64,000 bases of DNA from Streptococcus sp. 29887 (GTDB lineage: Bacteria; Bacillota; Bacilli; Lactobacillales; Streptococcaceae). The DNA is taken from positions 648,001 to 712,000 of the forward strand of contig NZ_CP118735.1 in assembly GCF_032595075.1 (NCBI RefSeq), read 5' to 3'. The notes beneath the pieces were generated by a model that saw only the letters and a list, made by a program, of their open reading frames with translations, did not search any database and had not been told where the DNA came from. Position numbers and translations under genes: made by a program. Shown one piece after another: positions 1-8,107 of this stretch. How positions within the stretch are numbered: the stretch's first letter is position 1; every line of letters begins with the position of its first letter.

Positions 1-822
1 CTTGTGACCGACCAAAATGACCAATTTTACTTTATCCAGAAAGAAGGGCTGACCTTTGCTCTTTCAAAAGATGAAGGAGAGTTCCAACTAGGGCAATCTG
101 TCAAGGGTTTCGCTTATACAGATATGAAACAAAAGCTGCGTTTAACCACTAAAGAAGTGGGAGCAAGCCGGACTAGCTTTGGTTGGGGAACAGTGACTGA
201 CGTTCGTAAAGACTTGGGTGTTTTTGTGGACACTGGTTTACCAGACAAGCAGGTGGTTGTTTCCTTGGATATTTTGCCTGAAATCAAGGAGTTGTGGCCT
301 AAAAAAGGCGACCAACTTTATGTGAAATTGGACGTGGATAAGAAAGACCGTATCTGGGCTCTACCAGCCTTTCAAGAAGATTTTCAAAAGATGGCAGGCC
401 CTGCTTATGATAATATGCAGAACCAAACCCTGCGTGCCATCGTTTACCGTCTGAAGATGACAGGGACCTTTGTCTATCTACCTGATAACAATATGCTTGG
501 ATTTATCCATCCTAGTGAACGATTTGCCGAGCCACGCTTGGGGCAGGTTTTGGAGGCGCGTGTGATTGGTTATCGGGCAGTTGACCGAACCTTGAACCTT
601 TCTCTTAAACCACGTTCATTTGAGATGTTGGAAAATGATGCTCAGATGATTTTGACTTATCTGGAGAGCAGTGGGGGCTTTATGACCTTGAACGACAAGT
701 CTGCTCCGGAAGATATCAAGTCCACCTTTGGTATTTCCAAGGGACAATTCAAAAAAGCCCTGGGTGGTTTGATGAAGGCTGGGAAGGTCAAACAAGACGA
801 GTTTGGAACGGAGTTGATCTAA
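1..822 (+). CDS. cvfB: CvfB family S1-domain RNA-binding protein, 5' partial
   Basis: Predicted RNA-binding virulence regulator with tandem S1-like domains and a C-terminal winged helix. The reading frame is open from base 1 (Leu-Val-Thr-Asp), and the residues before the GTG at 4 still fit the streptococcal CvfB family as I remember it. That family is about a dozen residues longer at the N terminus, so the true start probably lies left of the window. The stretches TDMKQKLRLTT, LGVFVDTGLPDK, GFIHPSERFAEPRLGQ and the conserved C-terminal half FGISKGQFKKALGGLMKAGK support the call. The next gene starts 3 bp after the stop, which suggests cotranscription. Function is inferred from the staphylococcal and pneumococcal homologues. 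Confidence 0.9.
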   Translation, partial: LVTDQNDQFYFIQKEGLTFALSKDEGEFQLGQSVKGFAYTDMKQKLRLTTKEVGASRTSFGWGTVTDVRKDLGVFVDTGLPDKQVVVSLDILPEIKELWPKKGDQLYVKLDVDKKDRIWALPAFQEDFQKMAGPAYDNMQNQTLRAIVYRLKMTGTFVYLPDNNMLGFIHPSERFAEPRLGQVLEARVIGYRAVDRTLNLSLKPRSFEMLENDAQMILTYLESSGGFMTLNDKSAPEDIKSTFGISKGQFKKALGGLMKAGKVKQDEFGTELI

Positions 823-824
823 AA

Positions 825-1745
825 ATGAGAGTATATATCGCTGGAAGTGGTGCCATGGGTTGCCGTTTTGGCTATCAGTTATCAAAGACAAAGCATGAAG
901 TGATTTTGTTGGATAATTGGGATGCCCATATCGAAGCGATTCGTGAAAATGGTCTGAAGGTGACGGGAGATTTTGATGATGTCGTCCAGCTCCCTATTAT
1001 GAAGCCGACTGAGGCGACGGAAGTTGCTGACCTGATTATCCTCTTAACCAAGGCGGACCAGCTGCCAAAAATGTTGCAGGATATTAAGGGTATCATTGGT
1101 GAAAAGACTAAGGTTCTTAGCCTCTTGAATGGACTTGGACATGCGACCACCATGCGCCGTTATGTGCCTGATGAGAGTATTATGGTCGGTGTAACGATTT
1201 GGTTGGCTGGTCTTAAGGGTCCTGGTCATGCGCATTTGCAGGGTCCTGGTTCTATCTCTGTGCAGAATATGGTTGGTGATGGTCAGTCAGTTGCTGATAT
1301 GATTGCTATGTTTAATGAGGCTGGTCTAAATGCGACCTATGATGACCACGTTATCAATGCTATTTGGCAAAAGGCCTGTGTCAATGGCACCATGAATCCG
1401 ACTTGTACAATCTTGAATTGCACCATTGGAGAACTCTTTGGAACAGAGGGCGGGCTAAATTTGGTGCAAGGAATTTTCAAGGAATTCATCGCCGTTGCCA
1501 AATCAGAAACCGCTGGAATTGATGAAGAGGCTATTTGGAAATATATCATTGATGCTTCTAAAAAAGCATCTAATCACTATCCATCTATGCATCAGGATTT
1601 GGTGCAAAATGGTCGTAAGACTGAAATTGATTACCTAAATGGCGCTGTTGTTTTTAAAGGCAAACGTGCAGGCATTCCAACTCCTTATTGCCAAATGATT
1701 ACAGAGATGGTTCATGCCAAGGAAGCCATGCTTGGGTTGAGATAG
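825..1745 (+). CDS. ketopantoate reductase family protein (ApbA/PanE)
   Basis: NADPH-dependent 2-dehydropantoate 2-reductase family, 306 aa, the usual length. The N-terminal Rossmann motif GSGAMGCRFG is at about residues 7-16. The helical C-terminal domain carries the family Lys/Asn pattern around residue 183 (WQKACVNGTMNPTCTI). Family members reduce 2-ketopantoate to pantoate in the CoA pathway, but many firmicutes carry paralogues acting on other 2-keto acids and no panB or panC is nearby, so substrate is not proven. It starts 3 bp after cvfB and shares its likely transcript. Confidence 0.85.
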   Translation: MRVYIAGSGAMGCRFGYQLSKTKHEVILLDNWDAHIEAIRENGLKVTGDFDDVVQLPIMKPTEATEVADLIILLTKADQLPKMLQDIKGIIGEKTKVLSLLNGLGHATTMRRYVPDESIMVGVTIWLAGLKGPGHAHLQGPGSISVQNMVGDGQSVADMIAMFNEAGLNATYDDHVINAIWQKACVNGTMNPTCTILNCTIGELFGTEGGLNLVQGIFKEFIAVAKSETAGIDEEAIWKYIIDASKKASNHYPSMHQDLVQNGRKTEIDYLNGAVVFKGKRAGIPTPYCQMITEMVHAKEAMLGLR

Positions 1746-1764
1746 GGGATTTTAGGAGATAAAG

Positions 1765-3108
1765 GTGAAAAAGAGTATTGTTTGTTGGGTAATTGTTCTA
1801 TTAACGATGATCCTCCTACCAGTACGTGCAGATGAATTGATGGACATTACGCGAGCTGCTGGCTATGAAGTCAGTGAAGTCAATCGTCCCAAGTCTACCA
1901 TTGTAATTGATGGAAATACTGGAGATATTCTATGGCAGGATAATGTTGATGAGGTTCGTGATCCTGCAAGTATGAGTAAACTAATGACGCTTTATTTAGT
2001 GTATGAAGCGATAGCCAAAGGAGAATTATCGGAAGATAGTATCATTCGCGCAACGGCTACTGATCAAGCTATTGCAACTATCTACGCACTTTCAAACAAT
2101 AAAATAGTGGCGGATGTGGATTACACCGTTAGAGAATTGATAACGATGACTGCAGTCCCGTCATCCAATGTTACAACCATCATGCTTGCAAATCATTTGT
2201 CAAACAATGACCCAGATGCTTTTATCGATAGGATGAATGCTAAGGCGCAAGAATTAGGGATGACCAATACAGTGTGGCACAATGCAAGTGGAGCAGTTGC
2301 TGTGGCTTTTGAGGGGTACTATGTTCCAACGCGTTATGACATTCACCAAACAAACCAAACGACTGCGCGTGATTTGGCTATTTTAACCTACCATTTTTTG
2401 AAGAATTATCCTGGGATTTTAGAACATACAAAAGATCCAGTTGTTACCGTTAAAGCAGGGACTCCCTATGAGGAAACCTTTAAAACCTATAATTATTCCT
2501 TGCCAGGTGCTCAATATGGAATTGATGGGGTTGATGGTTTAAAAACGGGTTCGAGTCCAAGTGCAGGCTTTAACTATATCGCTACGATTAAACGTGGAGA
2601 GCAACGCCATATTGCTGTCGTTATGGGGGTGGGAGATTGGTCGGATCAGAACGGTGAATATAAGCGTCATCCGTTTGGGAATGCCCTGATTGAAAAGTCT
2701 TATCAAGATTTTGAATATAAAAAATTATTTTCTGCTGGTAAGCACGAAATCAATGGTCAAGTCATTCAGTTGAGTAATGATTTCTACGGAACTATTCCAA
2801 AGGGAACAGAACCTAAATTTTTAATAGAAAACAATACTCTCATCTTAGAAAATGGACTTGAAGGGGTTAGTCCAGTGATAAACAATGCAGTAACAATTGA
2901 GAATGCTACATCTGAATCCCAAGGTATGCTTCAGGTTTCTGAACATTTTAACCCAGATGCTTTATTTTCTGTTATTTCAAGATTCCTACCAATTCTCCTC
3001 ATTGGACTGCCTATTGTTCTTGTTATCCTAATCATTGTTGTCGTTGAACGCGATCGTGCTCGTAAAACAAAATTAAGAATGGAAGGGCGCTCACGTAGGA
3101 ATAGATAG
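1765..3108 (+). CDS. dacA: D-alanyl-D-alanine carboxypeptidase (peptidase S11, PBP3/DacA type)
   Basis: Low-molecular-weight penicillin-binding protein that trims the terminal D-Ala of peptidoglycan stem peptides. It has a GTG start and an N-terminal signal sequence ending near PVRA. All three active-site motifs are present: SxxK at residues 69-72 (SMSK), SSN at 133-135 and KTG at 260-262. A C-terminal hydrophobic segment (about 400-425) followed by basic residues gives a membrane anchor instead of the amphipathic helix of some PBP5 proteins. Its activity helps set the number of pentapeptides available for cross-linking. It stands 19 bp after the reductase gene and may be read from the same transcript. 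Confidence 0.9.
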   Translation: MKKSIVCWVIVLLTMILLPVRADELMDITRAAGYEVSEVNRPKSTIVIDGNTGDILWQDNVDEVRDPASMSKLMTLYLVYEAIAKGELSEDSIIRATATDQAIATIYALSNNKIVADVDYTVRELITMTAVPSSNVTTIMLANHLSNNDPDAFIDRMNAKAQELGMTNTVWHNASGAVAVAFEGYYVPTRYDIHQTNQTTARDLAILTYHFLKNYPGILEHTKDPVVTVKAGTPYEETFKTYNYSLPGAQYGIDGVDGLKTGSSPSAGFNYIATIKRGEQRHIAVVMGVGDWSDQNGEYKRHPFGNALIEKSYQDFEYKKLFSAGKHEINGQVIQLSNDFYGTIPKGTEPKFLIENNTLILENGLEGVSPVINNAVTIENATSESQGMLQVSEHFNPDALFSVISRFLPILLIGLPIVLVILIIVVVERDRARKTKLRMEGRSRRNR

Positions 3109-3131
3109 CACTTTTTAGTTAGGGAGATTGT

Positions 3132-3590
3132 ATGAATTATGAAGTAGAAAGCATCGAAGCTTATTTTTCTACTTTACCAGATAGGCGAAAGGAAGCAGTG
3201 GAACGCCTTCACCAAGTCATTGTTGAGCATTTGCCTGCTGGTTTTGAGGTCGGTGTGCTGGGTGGGATGATCAATTATTACGTCCCTCTGTCAGCCTATC
3301 CAAATGGTTATCATTGTACACCTGGGGAACCCTTGCCTTTCTTGGCCTTGGCCTCACAAAAGGCTCATATTGCCCTCTATCATATGGGAATTTATATGGA
3401 TAAGGAATTGAATGACTGGTTTGTAGAAAAGTATCAGGAACAGGTTCCGACCAAAATGGACATGGGAAAATCCTGCGTTCGCATGAAAAATCCCAAGAAT
3501 ATTCCCTATGAATTGATTGGCCAATTGGTGAGTAAGATGTCTATGGAGCGCTATATTGCCCTCTACGAAGAAAATCATATTAGAAAGTAA
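3132..3590 (+). CDS. DUF1801 domain protein
   Basis: A 152-aa cytosolic protein of the DUF1801/YdhG-like fold. The motif [15 protein letters not shown] in the N-terminal helix and the iron-sensing-like beta core ([20 protein letters not shown]) are typical. No biochemical role is established for this family in streptococci. It has a good ribosome binding site (AGGGAG, 10 bases before ATG) and is followed 5 bp later by the yozE-like gene. Confidence 0.75.
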   Translation: MNYEVESIEAYFSTLPDRRKEAVERLHQVIVEHLPAGFEVGVLGGMINYYVPLSAYPNGYHCTPGEPLPFLALASQKAHIALYHMGIYMDKELNDWFVEKYQEQVPTKMDMGKSCVRMKNPKNIPYELIGQLVSKMSMERYIALYEENHIRK

Positions 3591-3595
3591 GAGTT

Positions 3596-3811
3596 GTGAG
3601 AAGAAGTTTTTATTCTTGGTTGATGACCCAACGCAATCCTAAGAGCAATGAGCCTGTTGCGATTTTAGCAGATTATGCTTTTGAGGAAGTTGATTTTCCC
3701 AAGCAATCAGATAATTTTGATGAGGTCAGTCGATTTTTGGAAGAATCTGCTAGCTTTGCCTTTTCCATGTCAGACTTTGATGCCATTTGGGAAGAGTATT
3801 TGGGACATTGA
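3596..3811 (+). CDS. YozE family protein (UPF0346)
   Basis: Small 71-aa helical SAM-like protein. The signature [19 protein letters not shown] at the N terminus and the acidic C-terminal half ([13 protein letters not shown]) match the YozE family, which is often found beside cvfB in streptococci. A GTG start at 3596 is chosen because the conserved sequence begins there. Function is unknown. A strong terminator follows directly. Confidence 0.85.
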   Translation: MRRSFYSWLMTQRNPKSNEPVAILADYAFEEVDFPKQSDNFDEVSRFLEESASFAFSMSDFDAIWEEYLGH

Positions 3812-3826
3812 TGATATGAATATGTG

Positions 3827-3860
3827 AGAGTAGTTGTAAAAGTGCAACTACTCTTTTTTT
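3827..3860 (+). terminator. Rho-independent terminator after yozE-like gene
   Basis: A perfect 10-bp stem (AGAGTAGTTG at 3827-3836 with CAACTACTCT at 3845-3854), an 8-base loop and a run of seven T. It closes the cvfB to yozE transcription unit. Confidence 0.9.
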
Positions 3861-3906
3861 GAAAAATAGCTTAAAATGAACAAGAATATTTTTTCAAGCC
3901 ATATAC

Positions 3907-3933
3907 TTGCATTTTTTCGGGGGGGGGTATAAT
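3907..3933 (+). promoter_or_regulatory. promoter with a G9 tract in its spacer
   Basis: TTGCAT (3907-3912) and a perfect TATAAT (3928-3933) are separated by only 15 bases, nine of which are an uninterrupted G run (3919-3927) abutting the -10. Addition of two G would give the optimal 17-base spacing. It would drive the small RNA candidate just downstream. Confidence 0.6.
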
Positions 3934-3939
3934 ATATAT

Positions 3940-4145
3940 TCAGGATAGGATTTGTCCTGATAAGCCGTTTGGATTCAAGCTACTGGAATAACTTGATGAT
4001 TTCAGTACAGTACCTGAGAAAACGGTGATACAACAGGAAACCAAACTTTCCTTCCTTTCTTAATTATTCTACACCCCACATAGAAAATTCAAGTTTGGTC
4101 TTTCTAAAACAGTGAATGTCGCCATGTTCGCTGTTTTTCTTTTTA
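3940..4145 (+). ncRNA. candidate structured small RNA upstream of phoH
   Basis: About 200 bases lie between the G-tract promoter and a terminator, with no plausible ORF. Several helices can be drawn: CAGGA/TCCTG (3941-3959); GCCGTTT with AAACGGT (3964-3970 with 4019-4026), enclosing TCAAG/CTTGA; and CCAAACTT with AAGTTTGG (4041-4048 with 4091-4098), enclosing TTCTA/TAGAA with a C-rich loop CACCCCACA. A pyrimidine tract around 4047-4060 is complementary to Shine-Dalgarno sequences. The length is in the 6S RNA range, but I could not draw the long rod and central bubble of 6S, so the family is left open. A phoH leader is the alternative. Confidence 0.5.
4106..4145 (+). terminator. terminator of the small RNA candidate
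   Basis: AAAACAGTGAA (4106-4116) pairs with TTCGCTGTTTTT (4127-4138) with one G-T pair, followed by a T-rich tail to 4145. It separates the small RNA from the phoH promoter. Confidence 0.8.
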
Positions 4146-4174
4146 CCTCGAAAATTCAGTTGGTGGAAAATTTT

Positions 4175-4182
4175 GGTATAAT
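4175..4182 (+). promoter_or_regulatory. phoH extended -10 promoter
   Basis: TATAAT at 4177-4182 is preceded by TGG (extended -10). The -35 is weak. It gives a leader of about 20 bases containing the AAAGGAG ribosome binding site of phoH. Confidence 0.55.
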
Positions 4183-4211
4183 AATAGAAAAGCTACCAAA
4201 GGAGAAGTTTC

Positions 4212-5234
4212 TTGCTAGAACATTCAATTGATATTCATTTAAAACATCCAGATGATTTGTTTAGCCTATTTGGTTCGAATGAACGCCATCTGAGATTGAT
4301 GGAACAGGAATTGGGGGTGGTGATCCATGCACGGACAGAAGTTGTGCAAGTTATCGGTCAGGTAATTCAGGTGGAGCAAGCTCGCCTGGTTATCCAGTCC
4401 CTCTTAGTCTTGGTTAATCGAGGCCTGGTCATCAATACGCCAGATGTGGTCACGGCTATTTCCATGGTCAAAAATGATGAGATTGAGAAATTCGTTGCCC
4501 TCTACGAAGAAGAAATCATCAAGGATAACTACGGCAAGCCCATTCGCGTAAAGACCCTTGGTCAAAAACTCTATGTGGATAGCGTAAAGCGTCATGACAT
4601 CGTATTTGGAATTGGTCCTGCTGGTACAGGTAAGACCTTCTTGGCGGTTACTCTCGCGGTCACAGCCCTCAAGCGGGGGCAGGTAAAGCGTATCGTCCTA
4701 ACTCGTCCTGCGGTAGAGGCGGGCGAAAGTTTAGGTTTTTTGCCAGGGGACTTAAAAGAAAAAGTAGACCCTTATTTGCGCCCGGTCTATGATGCCCTCT
4801 ACCAGATCCTTGGCAAAGAGCAGACCACGCGCCTAATGGAGCGCGAGATTATCGAGATTGCACCGCTGGCCTATATGCGGGGTCGGACCTTGGAGGATGC
4901 CTTTGTTATCTTGGATGAGGCGCAAAATACCACCATTATGCAGATGAAGATGTTCCTGACTCGTCTGGGCTTTAATTCCAAGATGATTGTCAATGGGGAT
5001 ATTAGTCAGATTGACCTACCTCGCAAGGTTAAGTCGGGCTTGATTGATGCGACAGAGAAGTTGAGCAAAATACCGCAGATTGATTTCGTCCATTTTTCAG
5101 CCAAGGATGTGGTCCGCCATCCAGTCGTTGCCCAGATTATTAACGCTTACGAGCAGGAGGTGCTGGCTGCGGATGGTCGGGCAAGTTTTGAGACGATTGG
5201 GGAGTTGAGGAAAGAGAAAGATGCGGAGGAGTAA
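4212..5234 (+). CDS. phoH: PhoH family ATPase (YbeZ type)
   Basis: Cytosolic P-loop ATPase of the PhoH/YbeZ family, linked in bacteria to RNA metabolism together with the endoribonuclease YbeY. Walker A GPAGTGKT lies near residues 136-143 and Walker B is VILDEAQN; the motif GESLGFLPGDLKEKVDPYLRP is diagnostic. The start is TTG at 4212 with AAAGGAG seven bases upstream, and no in-frame ATG fits better. Length 340 aa is slightly above the usual 320. No ybeY follows; the next gene is a lipoprotein peptidase 60 bp downstream. Confidence 0.9.
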   Translation: MLEHSIDIHLKHPDDLFSLFGSNERHLRLMEQELGVVIHARTEVVQVIGQVIQVEQARLVIQSLLVLVNRGLVINTPDVVTAISMVKNDEIEKFVALYEEEIIKDNYGKPIRVKTLGQKLYVDSVKRHDIVFGIGPAGTGKTFLAVTLAVTALKRGQVKRIVLTRPAVEAGESLGFLPGDLKEKVDPYLRPVYDALYQILGKEQTTRLMEREIIEIAPLAYMRGRTLEDAFVILDEAQNTTIMQMKMFLTRLGFNSKMIVNGDISQIDLPRKVKSGLIDATEKLSKIPQIDFVHFSAKDVVRHPVVAQIINAYEQEVLAADGRASFETIGELRKEKDAEE

Positions 5235-5294
5235 TTATTTTCTGCATCTTTTCCTGTCGAAATAGTTTGTGGAAAACAAGTGAAGGAGTGACGC

Positions 5295-7310
5295 GTGATA
5301 AAACAAGGTCTACTTAGATTGGTTTTGCTTGGTTTTGTCTGTCTCTTAGCTGCCTGCGGTGGTCAGAAAATAGGAGATGACCAAACACAAGTTGAAAAAG
5401 CAGAACCGACTATCCAAACTAATTTTTATCAAGCTATAAATAGGGACTGGTTAAATGGTGGCTGGTTATCAAGTGGCACACCATTCTACAATGAGTTTAC
5501 AAGATTGCAAATGGAAGTAGATGAGCAATTAAAATCGGATTTTGACAAAATGGTAGCTGGTCAGCTAGAGCCTCAGTCGGAGGATTTAGTAGAATTTATC
5601 AAGTTGTATCAGCAAGGTCTTGATTTTACCAAAAGGGAAGAAGATGGTGTCAGAGTAGCTAGAATGATACTGGATGAAATGATGGGAATTGCTTCGTTTT
5701 CCGAGCTGAAATCGCTTAGCCAAGATTGGATTCGTAAGGACTATCCATTGCCCTATGGTCTTGATGTGATTGCCAATCCACGAAACACATCTGAAAGAAT
5801 GCTAATTTTGCTACCACCTCAGACGATTCTACCTGATAAGTCCTACTATGAAGACAGGACTGTTCGTGAGAAACTCATGGATTCTTACCGTATATCTGCG
5901 AGACATATTTTGGAAAAATGTGGCTACTCAGACGGGGAGGCTACTGCTTTGGTTGAAGGTGCCATTGCTTTTGACAATCGACTCGTTGACACTCTACCAG
6001 CTAGTGAGAATGTGCATAGTGATTGGGGGCCTGTGAACGCAGAAGAACTTAGATCATTCTCAGAGGTCAAAAACTACTCTCCAGCTTTATCGATTGGAGA
6101 ACAATTAGTAGGACTGGTGGGCTTGGAACCGGAGGAAGTTTATGTTTCTAATCCAAGCTATTTTGAACAATTATCCCAATTTATCAAGGAAGAAAATTTC
6201 TCAGAATATCGATCATGGGCTTTGGTTAGCCAAGCAATGAAGTTAGCTCCCTATTTGACTGGGGAAATCATGCAGACAGCAGGGAGATTTCATGCAGAAG
6301 TCCAAGGAGTTTCAGCCTCCTATCCAAATGATTACATGACTTATCTGGATGTGACTGGAATTTTCAAGGAAAGCTTGGGTGTTTATTATGGTCATAACTA
6401 TGCCGATGAAACGGACTTACTTGCCATTCAGGAAATGGCTGAGGCAATCTCTAGTACCTATCAGGAAAGGATTCTAGCCAATGATTGGCTCAGTCAAACC
6501 ACCAAGCAAGCCGCAATTAAAAAATTAGAAAATATCACTTATCATATCGGTTATCCAAGGGAGTTGAGCGACTGGACCAAGTCATTAAAGGTGCGTGAAG
6601 ACTTGTCTTATATTGAAAATGTTTTGGCTATTACGATTCAAGCTAGAACAGGAGTTTTCGAGCGTTATAGTCAGCCAATAGATAGACAAACTTGGGCTAG
6701 CAATGTATCGGCAAGTGAAGTAACAGCCGCCTACGCTCCTAGTCAGAATGCTATTTATATTCCGGCGGCTATTTTACAAGCTCCCTATTATGACAAAAAT
6801 CAATCTGTAGCCGAGAATTATGGTGGGATTGGCAAAATTATCGCTCATGAGTTTGTTCATGCCTTTGATGCCACAGGAGCAAATTTTGATGAGACTGGTA
6901 GTCTAAAAGACTGGTGGACAGAGCGAGATAGACTAGCGTTTGAAGAAAAAAATCAAGCCCTAGTAGACTTGTTTGATGGTCTGGAAGTTTATGGTGGTAG
7001 AGTAGATGGTCATTTAACCTTGTCTGAAAATCTTGCGGATTTGGGAGGAATACAGATTGCCTTGGCTACGCTCAAAGAAGAAGAACCGTCAGCTAATCTA
7101 AAAGAATTTTTTGAGCACTATGCCCGTAGCCGTCGAGAAATGGTTGCGGTTGATTATGGCCGTTATCAACTTCAGGTAGACACACATTCTCCTGAGGAAT
7201 TTCGGGTCAATCTCCAATTACAGCAAATGGATGATTTTTATAAAGTCTACCATATTCAAGAAGGTGACCCAATGTATAGGGCACCCGAAGAGAGACTGGT
7301 TATGTGGTAA
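5295..7310 (+). CDS. M13 family zinc endopeptidase lipoprotein (PepO-like)
   Basis: Neprilysin-type metalloendopeptidase, 671 aa. The N terminus has a lipoprotein signal with lipobox LAAC (Cys21), so the enzyme should be anchored outside the cell, unlike the leaderless streptococcal PepO proteins. The zinc motif HEFVH is at residues 518-522, with the third ligand Glu578 in ENLADLGG. The YAPSQNAIYIPAAILQAP stretch is also typical of M13 enzymes. The family cleaves short oligopeptides, and surface PepO proteins of streptococci have been linked to host-protein binding; that role is inference here. GTG start with GGAG 5' of it. A bidirectional terminator follows. Confidence 0.9.
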   Translation: MIKQGLLRLVLLGFVCLLAACGGQKIGDDQTQVEKAEPTIQTNFYQAINRDWLNGGWLSSGTPFYNEFTRLQMEVDEQLKSDFDKMVAGQLEPQSEDLVEFIKLYQQGLDFTKREEDGVRVARMILDEMMGIASFSELKSLSQDWIRKDYPLPYGLDVIANPRNTSERMLILLPPQTILPDKSYYEDRTVREKLMDSYRISARHILEKCGYSDGEATALVEGAIAFDNRLVDTLPASENVHSDWGPVNAEELRSFSEVKNYSPALSIGEQLVGLVGLEPEEVYVSNPSYFEQLSQFIKEENFSEYRSWALVSQAMKLAPYLTGEIMQTAGRFHAEVQGVSASYPNDYMTYLDVTGIFKESLGVYYGHNYADETDLLAIQEMAEAISSTYQERILANDWLSQTTKQAAIKKLENITYHIGYPRELSDWTKSLKVREDLSYIENVLAITIQARTGVFERYSQPIDRQTWASNVSASEVTAAYAPSQNAIYIPAAILQAPYYDKNQSVAENYGGIGKIIAHEFVHAFDATGANFDETGSLKDWWTERDRLAFEEKNQALVDLFDGLEVYGGRVDGHLTLSENLADLGGIQIALATLKEEEPSANLKEFFEHYARSRREMVAVDYGRYQLQVDTHSPEEFRVNLQLQQMDDFYKVYHIQEGDPMYRAPEERLVMW

Positions 7311-7313
7311 ATT

Positions 7314-7352
7314 AAAACCTGCCTGGTTTAATCTGAACTAGGCAGGTTTTCT
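7314..7352. terminator. bidirectional terminator between convergent genes
   Basis: A 15-base stem (AAAACCTGCCTGGTT with AACTAGGCAGGTTTT, 7314-7350) flanked by A and T runs. It serves the M13 peptidase gene and the convergent MBL hydrolase gene. Confidence 0.9.
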
Positions 7353-7354
7353 TG

Positions 7355-7990
7355 TCATCTAAAAAATGGATTGAAGTTTTTTTCGTGTCCAACGCTGGTA
7401 TTTTGACCATGTCCAGGATGGACAGTGTAGTGGTTTGGCAGGGTGAAGATGTGTTCTCGGATACCCGCAATCAAGTCATCAAAGTTGCTGGTTGGTAGGT
7501 CTGTGCGTCCAATGGTTTCCCGGAAGAGAGCATCTCCAGTGACAACAGCTTCAGCTTCTGGAAAGATAAAGGATACGCCACCGATGGAGTGGCCTGGTGT
7601 TGGCACAACCTTGAAATGGAAACCGTCAAACTGGTAGTCGTCTTGGTATTGGAACATGTGCTCAGCAGGTCGGCAGACCACATTTTCCATATCATCGTGA
7701 CGAGCTAGGCCAGACAGGTTCATCTCTGGTGTATAGAGCCAGCTAGCCTCGCTTTCAGCTACATAGACAGGTGGAAAATCGTAGGTTTCACGTAGGATGT
7801 CCAAGCTCATAATATGGTCGTAGTGGGTGTGGGTCAAGAGAATGGCCGCAATCGGTTTACCAATTTTTTCAATAGTGGCTTGGATTTTAGCCCAGTCACT
7901 TCCTGGGTCAACGACAAGTAGGTGGCTATCATTTTCAATATAGTAGGTATTTTGAAAGGCAACAGGATTGACAGATTTGTGGATAATCAT
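7355..7990 (-). CDS. MBL-fold metallo-hydrolase (glyoxalase II-like)
   Basis: Cytosolic metallo-beta-lactamase-fold hydrolase, 211 aa. The zinc-binding motif THTHYDHIM, then TPGHSIGGVSF and VTGDALF, followed by a C-terminal HPGHGQ, match the YcbL/glyoxalase II-like subgroup. The natural substrate is unknown; thioester hydrolysis is typical. The frame extends five codons upstream, but those codons overlap the GAGGAG ribosome binding site, so ATG at 7990 is taken as the start. Confidence 0.85.
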   Translation of the reverse strand: MIIHKSVNPVAFQNTYYIENDSHLLVVDPGSDWAKIQATIEKIGKPIAAILLTHTHYDHIMSLDILRETYDFPPVYVAESEASWLYTPEMNLSGLARHDDMENVVCRPAEHMFQYQDDYQFDGFHFKVVPTPGHSIGGVSFIFPEAEAVVTGDALFRETIGRTDLPTSNFDDLIAGIREHIFTLPNHYTVHPGHGQNTSVGHEKNFNPFFR

Positions 7991-8091
7991 GGTAGTTCTC
8001 CTCACAGAAACGGTTTTTATATAAGTAGTCTAACAAAAAAATCCAGTGACTTCATGGATTTTGTTTGAGGCTTTTTCCTGACGGTCGATTG

Positions 8092-8100
8092 TGCTATAAT
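8092..8100 (+). promoter_or_regulatory. extended -10 promoter of dinG, leaderless geometry
   Basis: TGCTATAAT at 8092-8100 is a perfect extended -10. Seven bases separate it from the ATG at 8108, the expected transcription start. No convincing -35 or ribosome binding site is present. Confidence 0.65.
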
Positions 8101-8107
8101 GAACAGT

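Noticed and set aside
616..1549. Several minus-strand open frames opposite cvfB and the ketopantoate reductase gene
   Set aside because: They lie fully inside well-supported genes, have no ribosome binding sites and resemble no family; similar shadow frames across the window were left out for the same reason.
3940..4145. 6S RNA as identity of the small RNA
   Set aside because: Length fits, but I could not form the long closing rod with a central bubble, so only an unassigned RNA is reported.
8099..8107. ATG at 8099 as dinG start
   Set aside because: It overlaps the TATAAT box, so it would not be present in the mRNA from that promoter.
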